NCBI GenBank assembly: GCA_016860565.1
Contig: BNGT01000005.1
Coordinates: forward strand, 1-41,188
Direction of reading: 5' to 3'
Length of the DNA: 41,188 bases
Source: Candidatus Mesenet longicola
Lineage (GTDB): Bacteria > Pseudomonadota > Alphaproteobacteria > Rickettsiales > Anaplasmataceae
The notes under the pieces are model-generated. The model had not been told where the DNA came from. It saw only the letters and a list, made by a program, of their open reading frames with translations, and searched no databases. The position numbers and the translations under genes are program-made. Positions 1-10,869 of the stretch are shown in pieces; positions within the stretch are counted from its first letter, which is position 1, and every line of letters starts with the position of its first letter.

Positions 1-112
1 ATAGAGTCGTTTTTCCAATTTTAAATCTCTCGGCAACATTTGCTCTACTTTCTCCTTCATCCAATGCTTCCATTGCTTTTTTCCTTAAGTCGTAACTATA
101 CGCTGCTGGCAT
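1..112 (-). mobile_element. IS630-family-like transposase, N-terminal part only (runs off the window edge)
   Basis: Reverse strand from CAT at 110-112 translates MPAAYSYDLRKKAMEALDEGESRANVAERFKIGKTTL, the typical N-terminal helix-turn-helix of IS630-type transposases; truncated at base 1. Confidence 0.75.
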
Positions 113-923
113 ACAAACCCCACTACCATAAATCCATATCTTAACTTGTTTGGATTATTATGAGAAGAGCTATAATTATAAGAAAATATCAATCTTCTAA
201 AGAACTGTATTGCGAAAAATAATTTGCATAGTTTGGTGAAACATTGGTCTGTGGATTTTGGTTCTAGAATGATCGATATGCCTAAATGAAATTTCATTTG
301 TTAGTCAAATATCAAATATTATTTAGCAGAGCTGCCTTATCGATTTAGCAAATGAGAATGAGTATCAATTGCTGATAAATTCGTCCATTGATATTATTCG
401 CGTATCTTAAATAACCTATTCTTTAACTTTTTCTAAACTCTGTTAGATGATTTTTGCTTCTTAAGTCTTTTTTTGAAGGTTTCAACTTAGCCATACAGAT
501 CTAACTCCATCTTCAGAATTCCCCTTTTTCTTAGTTCATTTTTTATATGCCGGAAACTCTGTTTGCAAATAGTGGTTTTTTCTTACTTATCTCATCTCCA
601 TTTTTATATAACTTCTTGAATCTGTAAAATTTCCTTGTGATCTAGTTGTTTTCTCTAGTTTTAGTATTTTTGTTTGTATTATTTCTTTTTTTATTTTATT
701 CTAAGTTCGCTTCAAGTTTTGTTTAATACATTTTATTTTACTGATAAAAATAAGCAATAGCGCATAGTTGGAACATTGAACTGGAAATGAATTATTTGCA
801 CTAATTTACTAAAAAGCGAAGATTTGTGCAAATACAAATCTGAAGTAATTGGCGCTTCTCGAGTTGCAAAAAATATTTTGAAATCTGATATTTTTAGATG
901 ACCCAGATCTATTCTTCTTATGC

Positions 924-3900
924 TCATGCTGATACACTCTGTAATTTGTTAAACGCATTTTGCACAAATGCTGTATTACTTAAACATTTTGAAACCTTCG
1001 GAAAATTATACATGTCATTGTCTATTATGTTTTGATTTCCTTTTGTTTCATCTAGTTTAGGATTACCTATAACACATTGTTCTTTTTCATAATAATGGAA
1101 GAAAGTACGATACTCAGTCTTTGTTTTATGGAATAAATTTCTAATAAGATTAATGAAAAATATTGTGAATATAAGATGTACAAGACCATTAATAAACGAA
1201 ATAAGTCTTTCTTTAGCATTACCATGTTCATGATGATCACAATGTGATTTCGTTTTCTTAACTTCCTGCTTAATTTCAGACCAACGCTTTTTTAATTCAC
1301 TTTCACCAATTACACCATCTTTAAATTCATTAAATAGTACCCAAACGTCTTTTAGAAGTTCACCTCTTTGATATACCATTTCAATTAATGTTCTTCCTAC
1401 GTCTGTTTCAAGAAAGTGATCATAAACCATACCCAGCCCTACATGATCAAGCATGATCTCTGGAACATCAGTAATTGTATGAGCAACTTCCAATAAACCT
1501 GGAATTTGTACAGCAATATAATATGCAGCAAAAGCTACTGCAAACACTTTTGGATCTTGAAATTCTTCAACAAAATCTACTGTATATTCTTTTACACGAG
1601 AAGCAAGCGAAACCCCACCGCGATCTATTCCAAAAATTAAAGCTGCATTTTTAGCTCCATGAGATGGAGATGTAAACAGTGCGCAATTATCACTAAAGGC
1701 CGCTCTAAACTGGTGCAAGCTACTACTCTCATGGTTTTTCGCAGTGAATTGATCAATGCTACCTAGCATATAATGCGCATCTACAATATATCGCGTGAAA
1801 ATCGCTTCATAAGCATTAAGCTCATCTACTGATATTTTCTCACCTCTGGTAATACGATTACGAAATTCTTTTAATTTTTCACTATAATCATGAAGAGCAA
1901 CTTCAGCACTTATATGGGCTTTTGTGGTTCGAAAGACAGGTTCTGCTTTTTTTATAGCAAAATCTATATCAGAGTTTTTTAAAGTCTTCCTTGCCCATTC
2001 TATTGCCGCAATTTTTTTATCTAATGTTTCTGTACCAATAAATTCTTTTGCTTGGTTACTTATACATTCTTTAATAATACTAGCATTATTAAATTCCATC
2101 TCCTCTTGTTTTTTTGGTGACAATTTAGTTTTAAGAGAAGTTTCTACCATAGAGTCATATGTTTTCATTCTGTAGTTTTCCACTGTAACATCATTCTCTT
2201 CATTTTGACCATTACTTCCTGTAGAAGGCCCTATAGAAAACTTTTCTGGATATTTTTTTAACAAGTAATGAAATCTATATTGAAATTCAATAGAACCCTG
2301 AATTAAAGTAGGGAGGTTCTTAGAAAGCTTAGGGAATTTTACATCTCTATCAAATAAATCTATTTCAATTTGAGATTTGAGGTTGTTAAAAACGTATTTA
2401 ATTCTTTCGCCATTTGACTTGAGATTTTCTGTCTGTGATTCTTGCCATAACTTTTTTATTGAGGATAATATATTATCTATGTCATGTTCCTGATCCGTCG
2501 TTGTATCTTTTTTCTTCTCTATCTTTTCTTTTACTTCACATCCTTCTTCTTTTTGTTCTTTTATTTTATATTTTTCTGCTGCTGCTGGCTGTTTACTGTT
2601 TGTTATTTTATCATGCAAAAGAATGAAGCTACCCTTTAAGCCGTAAATTCTGATTGTTTCATATAATGCTTTAAAGCCACCACTTATCCCCTGAACTACT
2701 TTGCCTATGCCTTTGGTCAGGTACCTAATTGTTTTTGAAACAAGACCGAAAAGTAAAAGATAATCAACACATCTAACTACTAAGCCTGCTAGATCAACAG
2801 CAAGTATAAATATGCTATCTATAATAGTATCAAGCCCAAACATGACGACAAAGCCGTCAAATATTCCACGTAGCGAATTTATCATTCTGTCTACCACTAC
2901 TGGCGGCATAATACCCAAGCATGACAAAACCCTACCAGCAATTGCAGCAGCAGAGGTAAATAAGATAAAGATAGTAAGTAAAGTATACCATAGAATTTTA
3001 TTTTTACCTAAATAGGTAAGTACTTTCTCTTTTGCTCCTGATATTCTATGTTTTTTACGATATTCTTTTATTAGCCAACTTGCTTCATGTTTGCTTTCTA
3101 CAAATTCCTTATTACCTGTATCTAAGCTCAAAGCCTCTCTAATATTTTGAGAAAATTCAGAAGTTTGAATAACTCTGTTTTTTGTATATAATTTTTCCTT
3201 TAGAGTTTTACCTTTATATTTTGTTCCTGTCCGTGATTTACCTGGGTTTACATGAGACAACCAGATTGAAGAAAGTGGAACATAGTATGAAACATTATAA
3301 AGCCAATGTTTAAACGCCAGCCACCTACTTTGCTCGATGTACACTGTGTTTTTATTATTAGCAGAACTATTTAGTACTTCAGTTAGCCCATTAATAAAAT
3401 TAGATTTATTAAACTTTTTGTTTGAATTGTTATCCTCTACTATCTTCCATAATTCACCAACTTTATCTTGCGTGTCATTGATGTTTTCTATTTTAAAATG
3501 TTCAGATAATGGATGTAACTTTAACTGATGAAGTAGCCATTTATTTTTAAAATTCTCACTATCTTTTTCTTCTTTTATTACTGAAACTAAATGATCAATA
3601 TCTAATGTTGGAATTGATTTTTTTGTACTATCGATATAATCCTGAATAATTTTATATTTAGCATCATTTGCATCTTCTATTTCTAAAGCGTTACGATTGT
3701 CTAGTAAAAATCTGTAAGTATTTATTATATCAGATACATACTGATATAGTTCTTTTACTTCTTTACGCGTGAAATTAATTACTATATCACGATGCTCTAA
3801 ATCATCTGTAAGCAGAAAATCATGCGCAAGTAGTAGCTCATTTATATCACTGTGAACTTTTGTGCATGTTTGATTTAAGAAAATGTCCAAATCTTTTTCT

Positions 3901-5006
3901 GTTAGAACGTTTTGAAAAGTAACTAAAAAAGTAATTTCAGAATCTATATGTGCAGTTAAAGCACGGAAATATTGCTCAGATTGAAGTACCCCTTTATCAT
4001 CTGTGAATTTATCAAAAAATTCTTTGTTTGCTGCTATGTTTTTTCTTACTTGATAAAGGGCTTTGATTGCTCTCTGTACTTGAGTCACATTAGGATTTCC
4101 AGTGCCATTCTCTTTTATACTTTGAATAAAACCTTTAACTTTCTCTTCCAACTGTTTAGTACCTTGAATTTCTTCTTTATTTTTAGCAGCTTGATTTTCA
4201 ACAAACTCTCTTATTAAAGAAATAACATGAGTTTTCTGCTGCTCCAAAGACAAATCTTTTTCTAAACTTTGTTCTTCTAAAATCTTTGTAATTGCTTCTT
4301 GCCAGCTGCAGAAAGGCGCTATAATTGCTCTTTTGATTTTCTCTTTATCATCTGGTTCTTGAATAGTAAACTGATGTAATAATTTTAACTCATTTAATTT
4401 TTGATATAGTACGGTATTTTCCCAACTGTCTAAAACAACTAAAGCATACTGGTTATTACCCGCGTAACTAAAATGTGATCTTAATAACTCCGGATTAGGA
4501 AAACAAAAAGGTATGCGCTTTTCATATTCGTTCTGCTCTTCAAGACGCCCTGGGTAGCCCTCATCATCATACATCCAATTTAAAAATTGTTTTGCTCTGC
4601 CAGCACCAGCCCTTTGATCATGTATATAACGATCTTGACCATGTTCATATAAGTTTGTGCAATACTCATGCCATCCTGGAGTTGCTCCAAATAATAAAGA
4701 TGTTATAAGCCTTGTATTATATTCATCATCATTACCCCAAACCCTAATAGGGTTAGCCATCTGTTCTTTTTGATAACGTAATAGATCGGCTTTTGTAATT
4801 TTTAGATACTTTTCTTCTCCATCAGTAAACTCAATGAAAATATCTTTTGGAATATAAGAAAATATCTTTTCTCCGTTCTTTTTAGTACCCTTAATAGAGA
4901 AAGAGCCAAATTTTTCTTTTATATTTTCTAAGTCAATATCTAATAGACAATCCAAATGCAGAAAATTACTAAGAGATTTTTTGATAAATTCATCATGAAA
5001 AAGCAT
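924..5006 (-). CDS. Very large hypothetical protein (1360 aa) with central and C-terminal transmembrane segments
   Basis: Long uninterrupted ORF; strong Shine-Dalgarno (aaaaggggagtgaaATG on minus strand); hydrophobic stretches such as ILWYTLLTIFILFTSAAAIAG, FILAVDLAGLVV and LIFTIFFINLIRNLF. Confidence 0.85.
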   Translation of the reverse strand: MLFHDEFIKKSLSNFLHLDCLLDIDLENIKEKFGSFSIKGTKKNGEKIFSYIPKDIFIEFTDGEEKYLKITKADLLRYQKEQMANPIRVWGNDDEYNTRLITSLLFGATPGWHEYCTNLYEHGQDRYIHDQRAGAGRAKQFLNWMYDDEGYPGRLEEQNEYEKRIPFCFPNPELLRSHFSYAGNNQYALVVLDSWENTVLYQKLNELKLLHQFTIQEPDDKEKIKRAIIAPFCSWQEAITKILEEQSLEKDLSLEQQKTHVISLIREFVENQAAKNKEEIQGTKQLEEKVKGFIQSIKENGTGNPNVTQVQRAIKALYQVRKNIAANKEFFDKFTDDKGVLQSEQYFRALTAHIDSEITFLVTFQNVLTEKDLDIFLNQTCTKVHSDINELLLAHDFLLTDDLEHRDIVINFTRKEVKELYQYVSDIINTYRFLLDNRNALEIEDANDAKYKIIQDYIDSTKKSIPTLDIDHLVSVIKEEKDSENFKNKWLLHQLKLHPLSEHFKIENINDTQDKVGELWKIVEDNNSNKKFNKSNFINGLTEVLNSSANNKNTVYIEQSRWLAFKHWLYNVSYYVPLSSIWLSHVNPGKSRTGTKYKGKTLKEKLYTKNRVIQTSEFSQNIREALSLDTGNKEFVESKHEASWLIKEYRKKHRISGAKEKVLTYLGKNKILWYTLLTIFILFTSAAAIAGRVLSCLGIMPPVVVDRMINSLRGIFDGFVVMFGLDTIIDSIFILAVDLAGLVVRCVDYLLLFGLVSKTIRYLTKGIGKVVQGISGGFKALYETIRIYGLKGSFILLHDKITNSKQPAAAEKYKIKEQKEEGCEVKEKIEKKKDTTTDQEHDIDNILSSIKKLWQESQTENLKSNGERIKYVFNNLKSQIEIDLFDRDVKFPKLSKNLPTLIQGSIEFQYRFHYLLKKYPEKFSIGPSTGSNGQNEENDVTVENYRMKTYDSMVETSLKTKLSPKKQEEMEFNNASIIKECISNQAKEFIGTETLDKKIAAIEWARKTLKNSDIDFAIKKAEPVFRTTKAHISAEVALHDYSEKLKEFRNRITRGEKISVDELNAYEAIFTRYIVDAHYMLGSIDQFTAKNHESSSLHQFRAAFSDNCALFTSPSHGAKNAALIFGIDRGGVSLASRVKEYTVDFVEEFQDPKVFAVAFAAYYIAVQIPGLLEVAHTITDVPEIMLDHVGLGMVYDHFLETDVGRTLIEMVYQRGELLKDVWVLFNEFKDGVIGESELKKRWSEIKQEVKKTKSHCDHHEHGNAKERLISFINGLVHLIFTIFFINLIRNLFHKTKTEYRTFFHYYEKEQCVIGNPKLDETKGNQNIIDNDMYNFPKVSKCLSNTAFVQNAFNKLQSVSA

Positions 5007-5093
5007 TTCACTCCCCTTTTAAGGAATTTACATATTAATATTATAACAACCAAATTTAACAAATGCAAATTACTATTAATCTTTCTAAACTTT

Positions 5094-6014
5094 TTATTTA
5101 TTTCTTATTTGTGGGTGGAAATTTTTATAAGTATCAATAACATCCTTATGATTTAAATGAGTATAAATCTGTGTTGTTGATAAATTTACATGGCCAAGTA
5201 GTTGCTGAATTGATCTTATATCAACTTTTTCTCTAAATAGATGTGTTGCAAAGCTATGCCGAAACGCATGTGGGGTAGTAAACTCAGGTAAATTACCTAT
5301 TTTCCTTATCTTTTGCAGATAATTGGCAAAATAAGTTCTACTTAACTTTTTTCCTCTGACGCCAACAAACAAATCTTGATCTTGTATTTTATAACTAAGA
5401 TAAGGACAAAATTTTATATATTTTTCTATTTGCTTTTTCACTACTGGAAGCATAAATACCCTTCTTTCTTTGCCTCCTTTGCCGGTAATAGTTAATTCAT
5501 CACTCCCTACATCCTTTAACTTTAAACTTAACGCTTCACTAATTCTAAGCCCACAGCCATAAAGCAGAAGAATAATTGCAATATTACGCTGCGCAATCCA
5601 AAAATCTTCCTTTTTTATCTCTTCCATAGTGGTTTTGATCTCGTTATTTGATAATACTTTAGGTAAAGTTCTTCTTAGAATCGGCTTTGATATAGAATAT
5701 ATGGTTTGATTGTCTACGTCATAATAATTACTGATATATCCAAAGAAATTGCGCACTGCTGATAAGGCTCTAGCATTAGATTTAGCACTTATGTTGTTTT
5801 TATGGCGGAAGCTAAGCCACCCCCTTATGTTATGCAAACTCAAACCTTTCAGAGTCTTAAGTGTTACTACTTCTCCCATACTTGAGTTTAAAAATGACAT
5901 TAGATGATTTAAATCTCTTCTATAAGCCTCAAGAGTGTTTTGCGCAAGATTTCTTTCCAGTCTTAGCCATTCATACCAACTCTCTATTATTTTATATAAG
6001 CTAGATTCAATCAT
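5094..6014 (-). CDS. xerC: Tyrosine recombinase XerC-like
   Basis: Core motifs GCGLRISEAL, HAFRHSFATHL, LLGHVNLSTTQIYTH (R-H-R-H-Y catalytic set); SAM-like N-terminal domain. Confidence 0.85.
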   Translation of the reverse strand: MIESSLYKIIESWYEWLRLERNLAQNTLEAYRRDLNHLMSFLNSSMGEVVTLKTLKGLSLHNIRGWLSFRHKNNISAKSNARALSAVRNFFGYISNYYDVDNQTIYSISKPILRRTLPKVLSNNEIKTTMEEIKKEDFWIAQRNIAIILLLYGCGLRISEALSLKLKDVGSDELTITGKGGKERRVFMLPVVKKQIEKYIKFCPYLSYKIQDQDLFVGVRGKKLSRTYFANYLQKIRKIGNLPEFTTPHAFRHSFATHLFREKVDIRSIQQLLGHVNLSTTQIYTHLNHKDVIDTYKNFHPQIRNK

Positions 6015-6051
6015 TAGACCTATTTTAAAGTTAAAAATAAAACGACTACAA

Positions 6052-9000
6052 TTAAGGTTCTAAACATAATAGAGCAGAATTGCCACCCATAGCAGTAGAA
6101 TTTACGCTTATTACTTTTTCCACAGAAAAACGGTGTAAATAATATGGTCCACCAGCTTTAGGGCCAGTACCTGACAAACCCCTTCCACCAAATGGCTGCA
6201 TCTCAACTATTGCACCTATTTGATTCCTATTAATATAGATATTACCTGCAGATATTTTACTGCTAATATAATCAATATTGTTTTGCACGCGGCTTTGCAG
6301 GGCAAACGTAAGGCCATATCCAGTGCTGTTTATAGCATCAATCACCTTATCAAGATGTGATTTTTCATAACGTATTATGTGCAAAATTGGTCCAAAAACT
6401 TCTTGTTTTAACTGTGAAATATCTTCTATTTCATAGGCATGAGGAGGAAAAAAGTAACCATTATTATGGTGGTGCGGGTCGATACAAGTTTTGCAAAGGA
6501 GCCTTCCTATTTTTGGCATTTTCTTTGTATGTCCACGTAACATCTCAAGCGAATTCTTATCAATAATTGGTCCAATATCAATATTAAATAGCATTGGGTC
6601 TCCAACTCTTAGTTCTTTCATAGCACCACATATCATTTTTATTTGTTTATCTGCTATATCATTTTGAATAAATAGCACTCTAAGTGAAGAACAGCGCTGA
6701 CCACTACTGCCAAAAGCAGAGAGTAAAACATCTGCTGTCACCTGCTCTAAAAGAGCTGAACTATCTATTATCATGGCATTAAGCCCACCAGTTTCAGCAA
6801 TTAGTGGAGATATAGGGCCATCCCTTTCAGCTAGCATTTTATTAATTAAAAATGCAGTTTGCGTTGAACCGGTAAAAGCGATACCAGTAATTTTTTTGTT
6901 AGGTATTAAAGTCTTCCCTAAAAATTCACCATCTCCTGGAAGTAAGCTGAGTACATTTTCTGGTATTCCAGCACTAAGAAGTATCTTGATTGCTTCATAA
7001 GCAATGATGGGCGTCTGTTCTGCTGGCTTCGCCAAAACAGTGTTACCAGCTACAAGCGCAGCAGCAACTTGTCCGATAAATATAGCAAGTGGAAAATTCC
7101 AGGGCGATATACATAAAAAAACTCCCCTTCCTTCAAATAAAATAAAGTTATCTTCACCGGCAATGCCTGGAAGCACTTTTGGTTCACTTAAATCATCCTT
7201 TGCAACAGCTGCATAGTAACGTAAAAAATCTATTGCTTCCCTCACTTCTGCAATTGCGTCACGTACAGTTTTGCCGGCTTCTACTATAAGTAAATAGATT
7301 AATTTTAACATGTTTTCATTCTCTATCAAATCAGCTGCTTTTTCTAAGCATTCTGCACGAGTTTGTACTTTAGTATTTTTCCAGTCAGGCCATGCATGAT
7401 ATACTATATCTAAAGCTTCCAAGGCTTGTTTTTTATTTGTATCTGATACATACCCAACAACATGTTCTAATCTTGCTGGGTTTATAACCTGTGCATTGCC
7501 TGAATCAGAAAATTGACCATTTATTATTGGCCCCACCTGCCACTCCGTGTTTGCAAAGCTTTTTATACCTTCTTCTATTTTTAATATAGATATAGAATCG
7601 TTTATATCTATACCAGAGGAATTCTTTCTTTTTGGGGTGATATTTTGAGGTAAAGGAATACTTGGATGAGGATTGTAATCAAAACTTTTTGCTTTATCTA
7701 TCGGATCCGCAATCAATTCCTCAACATCAACCTCTGGGTTATTTATTTGATTAATAAAAGAGCTACTCGCTCCATTTTCAAGCAAACGCCTAATTAAGTA
7801 ACATAACAGATTATCATGGCTACCAATTGGAGCATAAATACGGCAATTTATATTACTGGCTAGTTCTAATGTTATGTAATCATATAAATTCTTTCCCATT
7901 CCATAAAGACGTTGGAACTCAAAACCTGAATGATTTTTATCAGCAAGCTCAATAATAGCAGAAAGTGTATGAGCATTGTGAGTAGCAAAGCAGGGATAAA
8001 AGCTGTTTTCTTTGCTCAAAAGCTTTTGTGCACATGCAAGATACGAAACGTCTGTATATGCTTTTCTAGTGAAGACTGGATAATCATCAAGCCCGAGCTC
8101 TTGTGCATTTTTTATCTCAAAGTCCCAGTATGCACCTTTCACAAGCCTTATCATAACTTTATGTTTGGATCTAATTGCAACGTCTTCAATAAAATCTAGC
8201 ACTGATAAGGCGCGCTTTTGGTAAGCTTGCACTGCAAAACCAAGGCCTTCCCATCCATTTAGCGATTCATCTAAGCGCAAAGCTTCAAAAATAACTAATG
8301 AAGCTTCAAGCCTTCTTGCTTCTTCTGCATCTATACACAAGGAAATATCATATTCCTTTGCAGCACAACAAAGTTCTAAAATTTTAGGTATCATCTCGCT
8401 CTTAATACGATCAAGTTGGGTAAATTCATAACATGGATGCAGAGCAGATAATTTTATCGATATGCCGTCTGATTTAAAAGGTCCTTTTGCACCTGCAGCG
8501 TTACCTATGACCTTTATTGCATGCATATACGAATTAAAATAATCATTTGCACTCTCAGCAGTATACGCAGCTTCACCTAACATGTCATAAGAATATAGGT
8601 CTTTATTCTCATTAGACCCTATAGCTTCCAAAGCCTCTTCTATCGTTTCTCCTGCAATAAAATGTTTACCAAGCATTGACACAAACTGAGTGACAGCTCC
8701 ACGAATAATAGGTTCACCAAACCTTTTAATGAGATTATTAACTATATTATACCACTTTGAATCCTCAACATCTTGAGTAAGTATATTTTTTCCTGCAGCA
8801 AGAGCCCAAGTTGAAGCGTTTACAAATAAAGAAGAAGATCTTTTTGCATGTTTATTCCATTGGCAATTTACAATTTTGTCCTTAATGAGTTCATCTATTG
8901 TACAATTATCTGGTATACGAAGCAATGATTCAGCAAGACACATCAAGGCTATACCTTCATCACTCGTAAGTGAATATTTTTGTATAAATGCATCAATAAT

Positions 9001-9186
9001 ATTCAACTTACTATCTTTAATTTTTTCAATTATCTGTTTTGCAACGTTATAGATTCTAATTTTTGATTCGTTATTAATATCAATGCTTTCAACAAGGTAA
9101 CGAATATGGCTTTTCTCATTAACACAGTAAAGCTTCTGAATATGCTTTCTTATTTCACTTGGAATAAAAATAGAATTATCAGACAT
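6052..9186 (-). CDS. putA: Bifunctional proline dehydrogenase / delta-1-pyrroline-5-carboxylate dehydrogenase
   Basis: PRODH motifs (KLSALHPCYEF, RLVKGAYWDFEI, FATHNAHTL) followed by ALDH motifs (SPWNFPLAIFIGQVAAALVAGNTVLAKPAEQTP, ITGIAFTGSTQTA, ETGGLNAMIID, SSGQRCSSLR); no obvious N-terminal RHH DNA-binding domain. Confidence 0.95.
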   Translation of the reverse strand: MSDNSIFIPSEIRKHIQKLYCVNEKSHIRYLVESIDINNESKIRIYNVAKQIIEKIKDSKLNIIDAFIQKYSLTSDEGIALMCLAESLLRIPDNCTIDELIKDKIVNCQWNKHAKRSSSLFVNASTWALAAGKNILTQDVEDSKWYNIVNNLIKRFGEPIIRGAVTQFVSMLGKHFIAGETIEEALEAIGSNENKDLYSYDMLGEAAYTAESANDYFNSYMHAIKVIGNAAGAKGPFKSDGISIKLSALHPCYEFTQLDRIKSEMIPKILELCCAAKEYDISLCIDAEEARRLEASLVIFEALRLDESLNGWEGLGFAVQAYQKRALSVLDFIEDVAIRSKHKVMIRLVKGAYWDFEIKNAQELGLDDYPVFTRKAYTDVSYLACAQKLLSKENSFYPCFATHNAHTLSAIIELADKNHSGFEFQRLYGMGKNLYDYITLELASNINCRIYAPIGSHDNLLCYLIRRLLENGASSSFINQINNPEVDVEELIADPIDKAKSFDYNPHPSIPLPQNITPKRKNSSGIDINDSISILKIEEGIKSFANTEWQVGPIINGQFSDSGNAQVINPARLEHVVGYVSDTNKKQALEALDIVYHAWPDWKNTKVQTRAECLEKAADLIENENMLKLIYLLIVEAGKTVRDAIAEVREAIDFLRYYAAVAKDDLSEPKVLPGIAGEDNFILFEGRGVFLCISPWNFPLAIFIGQVAAALVAGNTVLAKPAEQTPIIAYEAIKILLSAGIPENVLSLLPGDGEFLGKTLIPNKKITGIAFTGSTQTAFLINKMLAERDGPISPLIAETGGLNAMIIDSSALLEQVTADVLLSAFGSSGQRCSSLRVLFIQNDIADKQIKMICGAMKELRVGDPMLFNIDIGPIIDKNSLEMLRGHTKKMPKIGRLLCKTCIDPHHHNNGYFFPPHAYEIEDISQLKQEVFGPILHIIRYEKSHLDKVIDAINSTGYGLTFALQSRVQNNIDYISSKISAGNIYINRNQIGAIVEMQPFGGRGLSGTGPKAGGPYYLHRFSVEKVISVNSTAMGGNSALLCLEP

Positions 9187-9344
9187 AAGAAATCTCTAAA
9201 AAATACAATAAAATTACCATAAGCTACGTTATAATTTTATTTATAGCGTCTAAGAAAAATTTAATATCAATGCTTTTTACTAATTTACATTTTATACTAA
9301 ATTATATTTAGCTATAGTCAATCATACCTATCGATAACTGTAAA

Positions 9345-10154
9345 ATGATTACAAAAATAATGGGCATTTTAAACGTTACACCAGATTCATTTTCAGATGG
9401 AGGAAAATTTTTAAGTCAGAACGCTGCTTTAAAACATGCTGAATATTTAATAGATAATGGTGTGAATATAATCGATATCGGTGCTGAGTCAACAAGACCT
9501 GGAGCAATCCTAATAAGTGAAGAGGAGGAATGGAGCCGTCTAGAACCTGTATTACAAAAGATAATTGATATGGCTCATAAGGCAAAGATTGAAGTGAGTA
9601 TAGATACAAATAAAGCAAAAATTGCAGAAAAAGCGATTAATATTGGCGTTGATTATATTAATGATGTTAGTGGTACATATGATAAAAAAATGACAAATGT
9701 CATATCTCAAAGTAAAACAAAGTTATTTTTAATGAATAATCTTGGTATACCTGTAGATAAAAATAATATTCTTCCTAAAGGAGCTGATCCTACTCACGAA
9801 TTAATAGAATGGTTTAAAAAGCGCATTGCAGTTTTAAGTGATTTTGGGGTTGCAAAAGATAGTATAATCATCGATCCTGGGATAGGCTTTGGTAAGGATG
9901 TTGAACAATCTTGGTATATTATTAACAATATAGATAAATTAAAAGAACTAAACCTTCCAATATGTATTGGTCACTCGCGTAAGTCTATGTTTCATATTTT
10001 GAATGAAAAACATAGTGATAATTATGAAATAGAAACACTCACAGTTTCAATTGTACTTGCACAAAAAGAAATACAATACATCAGAGTACACAATGCAGCA
10101 CTACACTTGCAAGCATTTAATGTGTTGAATAAATTTAGCAGCCTAAATACGTAA
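9345..10154 (+). CDS. folP: Dihydropteroate synthase
   Basis: Signatures MGILNVTPDSFSDGGKF and IDIGAESTRPGA; C-terminal GHSRKSMF. Confidence 0.93.
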   Translation: MITKIMGILNVTPDSFSDGGKFLSQNAALKHAEYLIDNGVNIIDIGAESTRPGAILISEEEEWSRLEPVLQKIIDMAHKAKIEVSIDTNKAKIAEKAINIGVDYINDVSGTYDKKMTNVISQSKTKLFLMNNLGIPVDKNNILPKGADPTHELIEWFKKRIAVLSDFGVAKDSIIIDPGIGFGKDVEQSWYIINNIDKLKELNLPICIGHSRKSMFHILNEKHSDNYEIETLTVSIVLAQKEIQYIRVHNAALHLQAFNVLNKFSSLNT

Positions 10155-10252
10155 TAAATCAAAAAGCAAATATGTAGCTTCTGTAAAAATATATAAATAT
10201 TTACTTTTCATTAACTGCTCTTATTATTAATTAGTAATAAAAAAGGGGGAAT

Positions 10253-10861
10253 ATGAAAAAAGAAGAAGTAGAAAAATTACAAGAGGAATTAATTAGCATA
10301 ATATCTTGTATTCCAGCATCAAGTGAAGATTCTCATGATAAAGATAGAGCCCTTGAAATTATTCAAGATTTAGGTCGTGATCATATCAATGATATAATTT
10401 CATATGGTTCTAAAAAAGGAACTATTTTAGATCTTATAATAGAGTCTGATTCTCAACCAGGTCACACTGTAACATTAGTAGATAATATATTAACACAGAG
10501 TAATCATAGAATAAGATTAAATAATAAAATATTAGTAGAATTAGAAAAAAGTGTTAAAAGCTTTGGTGGAAAGAAAAGTGAAGATTTGAAAGGCCCATTA
10601 GATCGGATTATAAGCAAAGCTAAACGTGGAGCTAATATAGGAATATTTGCAATTTCAGTAGTTTTTATAGTGATTGGGATGATAGTTGGAATGATGCTTG
10701 CAATAATAGGAGCAATAGTTGGGGCAGCAATTGGAACAATAATTGGAATTGTATCTGAAATCAAAACTGGAATTAATTCATTAGCTTCAAAAGTAAAACC
10801 AGATTTACAAAATACTACAGTTGAGCAAATTAACGCAGGTCTAGAATCTTTTGATATTTAG
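10253..10861 (+). CDS. Small hypothetical protein with a glycine-zipper transmembrane segment
   Basis: Strong Shine-Dalgarno aaaaggggga before ATG; segment VFIVIGMIVGMMLAIIGAIVGAAIGTIIGIV with GxxxG periodicity. Confidence 0.75.
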   Translation: MKKEEVEKLQEELISIISCIPASSEDSHDKDRALEIIQDLGRDHINDIISYGSKKGTILDLIIESDSQPGHTVTLVDNILTQSNHRIRLNNKILVELEKSVKSFGGKKSEDLKGPLDRIISKAKRGANIGIFAISVVFIVIGMIVGMMLAIIGAIVGAAIGTIIGIVSEIKTGINSLASKVKPDLQNTTVEQINAGLESFDI

Positions 10862-10869
10862 TTAGAGGG

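Noticed and set aside
85-297. 70-aa minus-strand ORF
   Set aside because: Overlaps the start of the IS630-like transposase in another frame; no SD or recognisable motif
380-520. Possible group II intron reverse-transcriptase remnant (minus strand MAKLKPSKKDLRSKNHLTEFRKS and a RYANN-like string)
   Set aside because: Matches are too short, in broken frames, and lack the YADD motif and maturase domain
733-927. 64-aa minus-strand ORF
   Set aside because: Short, overlaps the end of the giant gene by a few bases, no motif; likely spurious
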